From contig JAAKBF010000038.1 of NCBI GenBank assembly GCA_012656075.1, positions 248,001 to 312,000 on the forward strand: a stretch of DNA of 64,000 nt. Reading direction: 5' to 3'. This document shows, one piece after another, positions 63,214 through 64,000 of this stretch (its first letter is position 1; the number at the start of each line of letters is the position of its first letter). The stretch is from Phytophthora hibernalis (lineage: Eukaryota > Oomycota > Peronosporomycetes > Peronosporales > Peronosporaceae). Position numbers and translations under genes: made by a program. The notes under the pieces are model-generated. The model worked only from the letters and a program-made list of their open reading frames with translations, had not been told where the DNA came from and did no database searches.

Positions 63214-63855
63214 ATGAAAGGATATATCTATAAGATCACCAACGCGGACGAGTCGATTGTGTATGTGGGTAGTACCACACTAACTCTCGAGCGACGATGG
63301 TGGGCGCATACAGCTTCATACAAGCGTTGGAGCGACGGTAATACGCGATGTGGTGCTATGATTTATCATCATTTTCGCGACCATGGTGTTGATAACTTTG
63401 ATATCCACTTGATAAGTGAGCATGAAGTTGAAGATCGCAAGAACTTGCTTCAGTTTGAGCAATTGGTTATAGATTCGACTAAGTATGTTAATAAGAACGC
63501 TGCTTGGAAATCGGAGGAAGACAAGCTCGCAAGCAAACAAAAATACAATCTTGTCTGTAACAAAACTCACAACACTGAAGTTGTTGATTGTGAATGTGGT
63601 GAAACATACACTCGCGGACATAAAGCTCGACACGAGCAAACCGAACGTCATCGCTATGGTATCGCATCTGATGAAGAAAGACAACAAATTGATCAACAAC
63701 GTGAAGAAGATGATTACGCGCGTAAAGAAGCTCTCAAAGCTCGGCGAAATGTCAAAGTTGAATGTGAATGTGGAGGTTCCTATCCGAAATCTAATAAATC
63801 ATTCCACGTTCGTAAATCTAAGATACATCTCCAATGGTTAGCTGATCACCAGTAA
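63214..63855 (+). CDS. GIY-YIG endonuclease with two CxCG-H-H fingers
   Basis: The 213-aa frame is intact. The nuclease domain has YIY (4-6), YVG (17-19), Arg27/28 and Glu82 (FEQLVID), the conserved GIY-YIG set. Two similar zinc-finger-like units follow: C126-x-C128-G...H140...H146 and C184-x-C186-G...H198...H205. This finger type next to a GIY-YIG nuclease is typical of giant viruses. The island is AT-rich and intronless, unlike the host genes. It is most likely an endogenous viral gene; a mobile homing nuclease is the alternative. Confidence 0.8.
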   Translation: MKGYIYKITNADESIVYVGSTTLTLERRWWAHTASYKRWSDGNTRCGAMIYHHFRDHGVDNFDIHLISEHEVEDRKNLLQFEQLVIDSTKYVNKNAAWKSEEDKLASKQKYNLVCNKTHNTEVVDCECGETYTRGHKARHEQTERHRYGIASDEERQQIDQQREEDDYARKEALKARRNVKVECECGGSYPKSNKSFHVRKSKIHLQWLADHQ

Positions 63856-64000
63856 GTCAATCATATTTTTTGTCTCTTAAATTGGTATCGACAACCTATG
63901 CGGTTGAGAATTCCAAAATCTCACCCCTATAGACGATCGTAGGAGAGTTCTTGCTCACTCACAACCAATACGAGCATGTTGGTACCTTGGCAACCAGCAT
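63856..64000. other. Window end, no gene seen
   Basis: No frame with features; it cannot be judged without the neighbouring sequence. Confidence 0.3.

Noticed and set aside
1..64000. CRISPR arrays or bacterial operons
   Set aside because: No regularly spaced repeats with unique spacers were seen, and introns and eukaryotic transposons show a eukaryotic genome.

Overview
The window looks like a piece of an oomycete genome, most likely Phytophthora or a close relative. The signs are several stramenopile-type Crypton transposons, DIRS, Copia and Gypsy retroelements, a Kazal-type secreted inhibitor, an RWP-RK/MYB regulator, a nucleus-encoded cytochrome c oxidase Vb subunit, GT-AG introns of about 75 nt, and a small AT-rich island of giant-virus type at the right end. 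Most of the window is nested, decayed transposon sequence. Host genes sit mainly in one island (about 30-39 kb) and a smaller one (44.6-47.7 kb).

Layout. 0-6 kb: two degenerate Cryptons head to tail, the first with an internal inversion. 6-16 kb: a decayed Copia element broken by two pogo-like transposons; the inner pogo carries, inside its first intron, a complete 1.27-kb gag-only LTR element. 16-22 kb: a broken gene with a papain-like cysteine peptidase signature, then a nearly complete Copia element. 23.2-29.8 kb: two Cryptons in tandem sharing a central TATGGAT. The left one keeps an intact 680-aa tyrosine recombinase. The right one carries a tRNA-like sequence whose anticodon arm is replaced by a short GAAA-capped hairpin. 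30-39 kb: a CHAT peptidase / NTPase / SH2 gene, a secreted glycoside-hydrolase-like gene with a sulfatase-modifying (FGE) tail, an RWP-RK plus MYB-SHAQKYF factor, and COX5B. 39-43.5 kb: MITE-like, Harbinger and Crypton remnants. 44.6-47.7 kb: a Kazal-like secreted protein and a large LRR-like gene. 47.8-53.8 kb: a DIRS-like element interrupted by a 748-bp LINE-type insertion with an 8-bp target duplication. 54-60 kb: a TA-flanked MITE, a Crypton 5' remnant and a Gypsy element. 61-62 kb: a chromodomain plus cysteine peptidase reading frame. 62.8-63.9 kb: a broken FGKYKG-repeat gene and an intact GIY-YIG nuclease with two CxCG...H...H fingers.

How the parts relate. The Cryptons appear to use TATGGAT-like junctions as both ends and targets, which would explain the head-to-tail pairs. 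The CHAT-NTPase-SH2 gene combines a caspase-like peptidase, a STAND-type switch and a phosphotyrosine reader in one protein; it is the strongest candidate here for an undescribed signalling or cell-death component.

Caution. Many reading frames, including that of the conserved COX5B, are broken by single-base shifts in or near homopolymers, and at least 14 would be reopened by one extra base. Some 'pseudogenes' may therefore be assembly artefacts. No database search was possible; family names rest on motifs read by eye.
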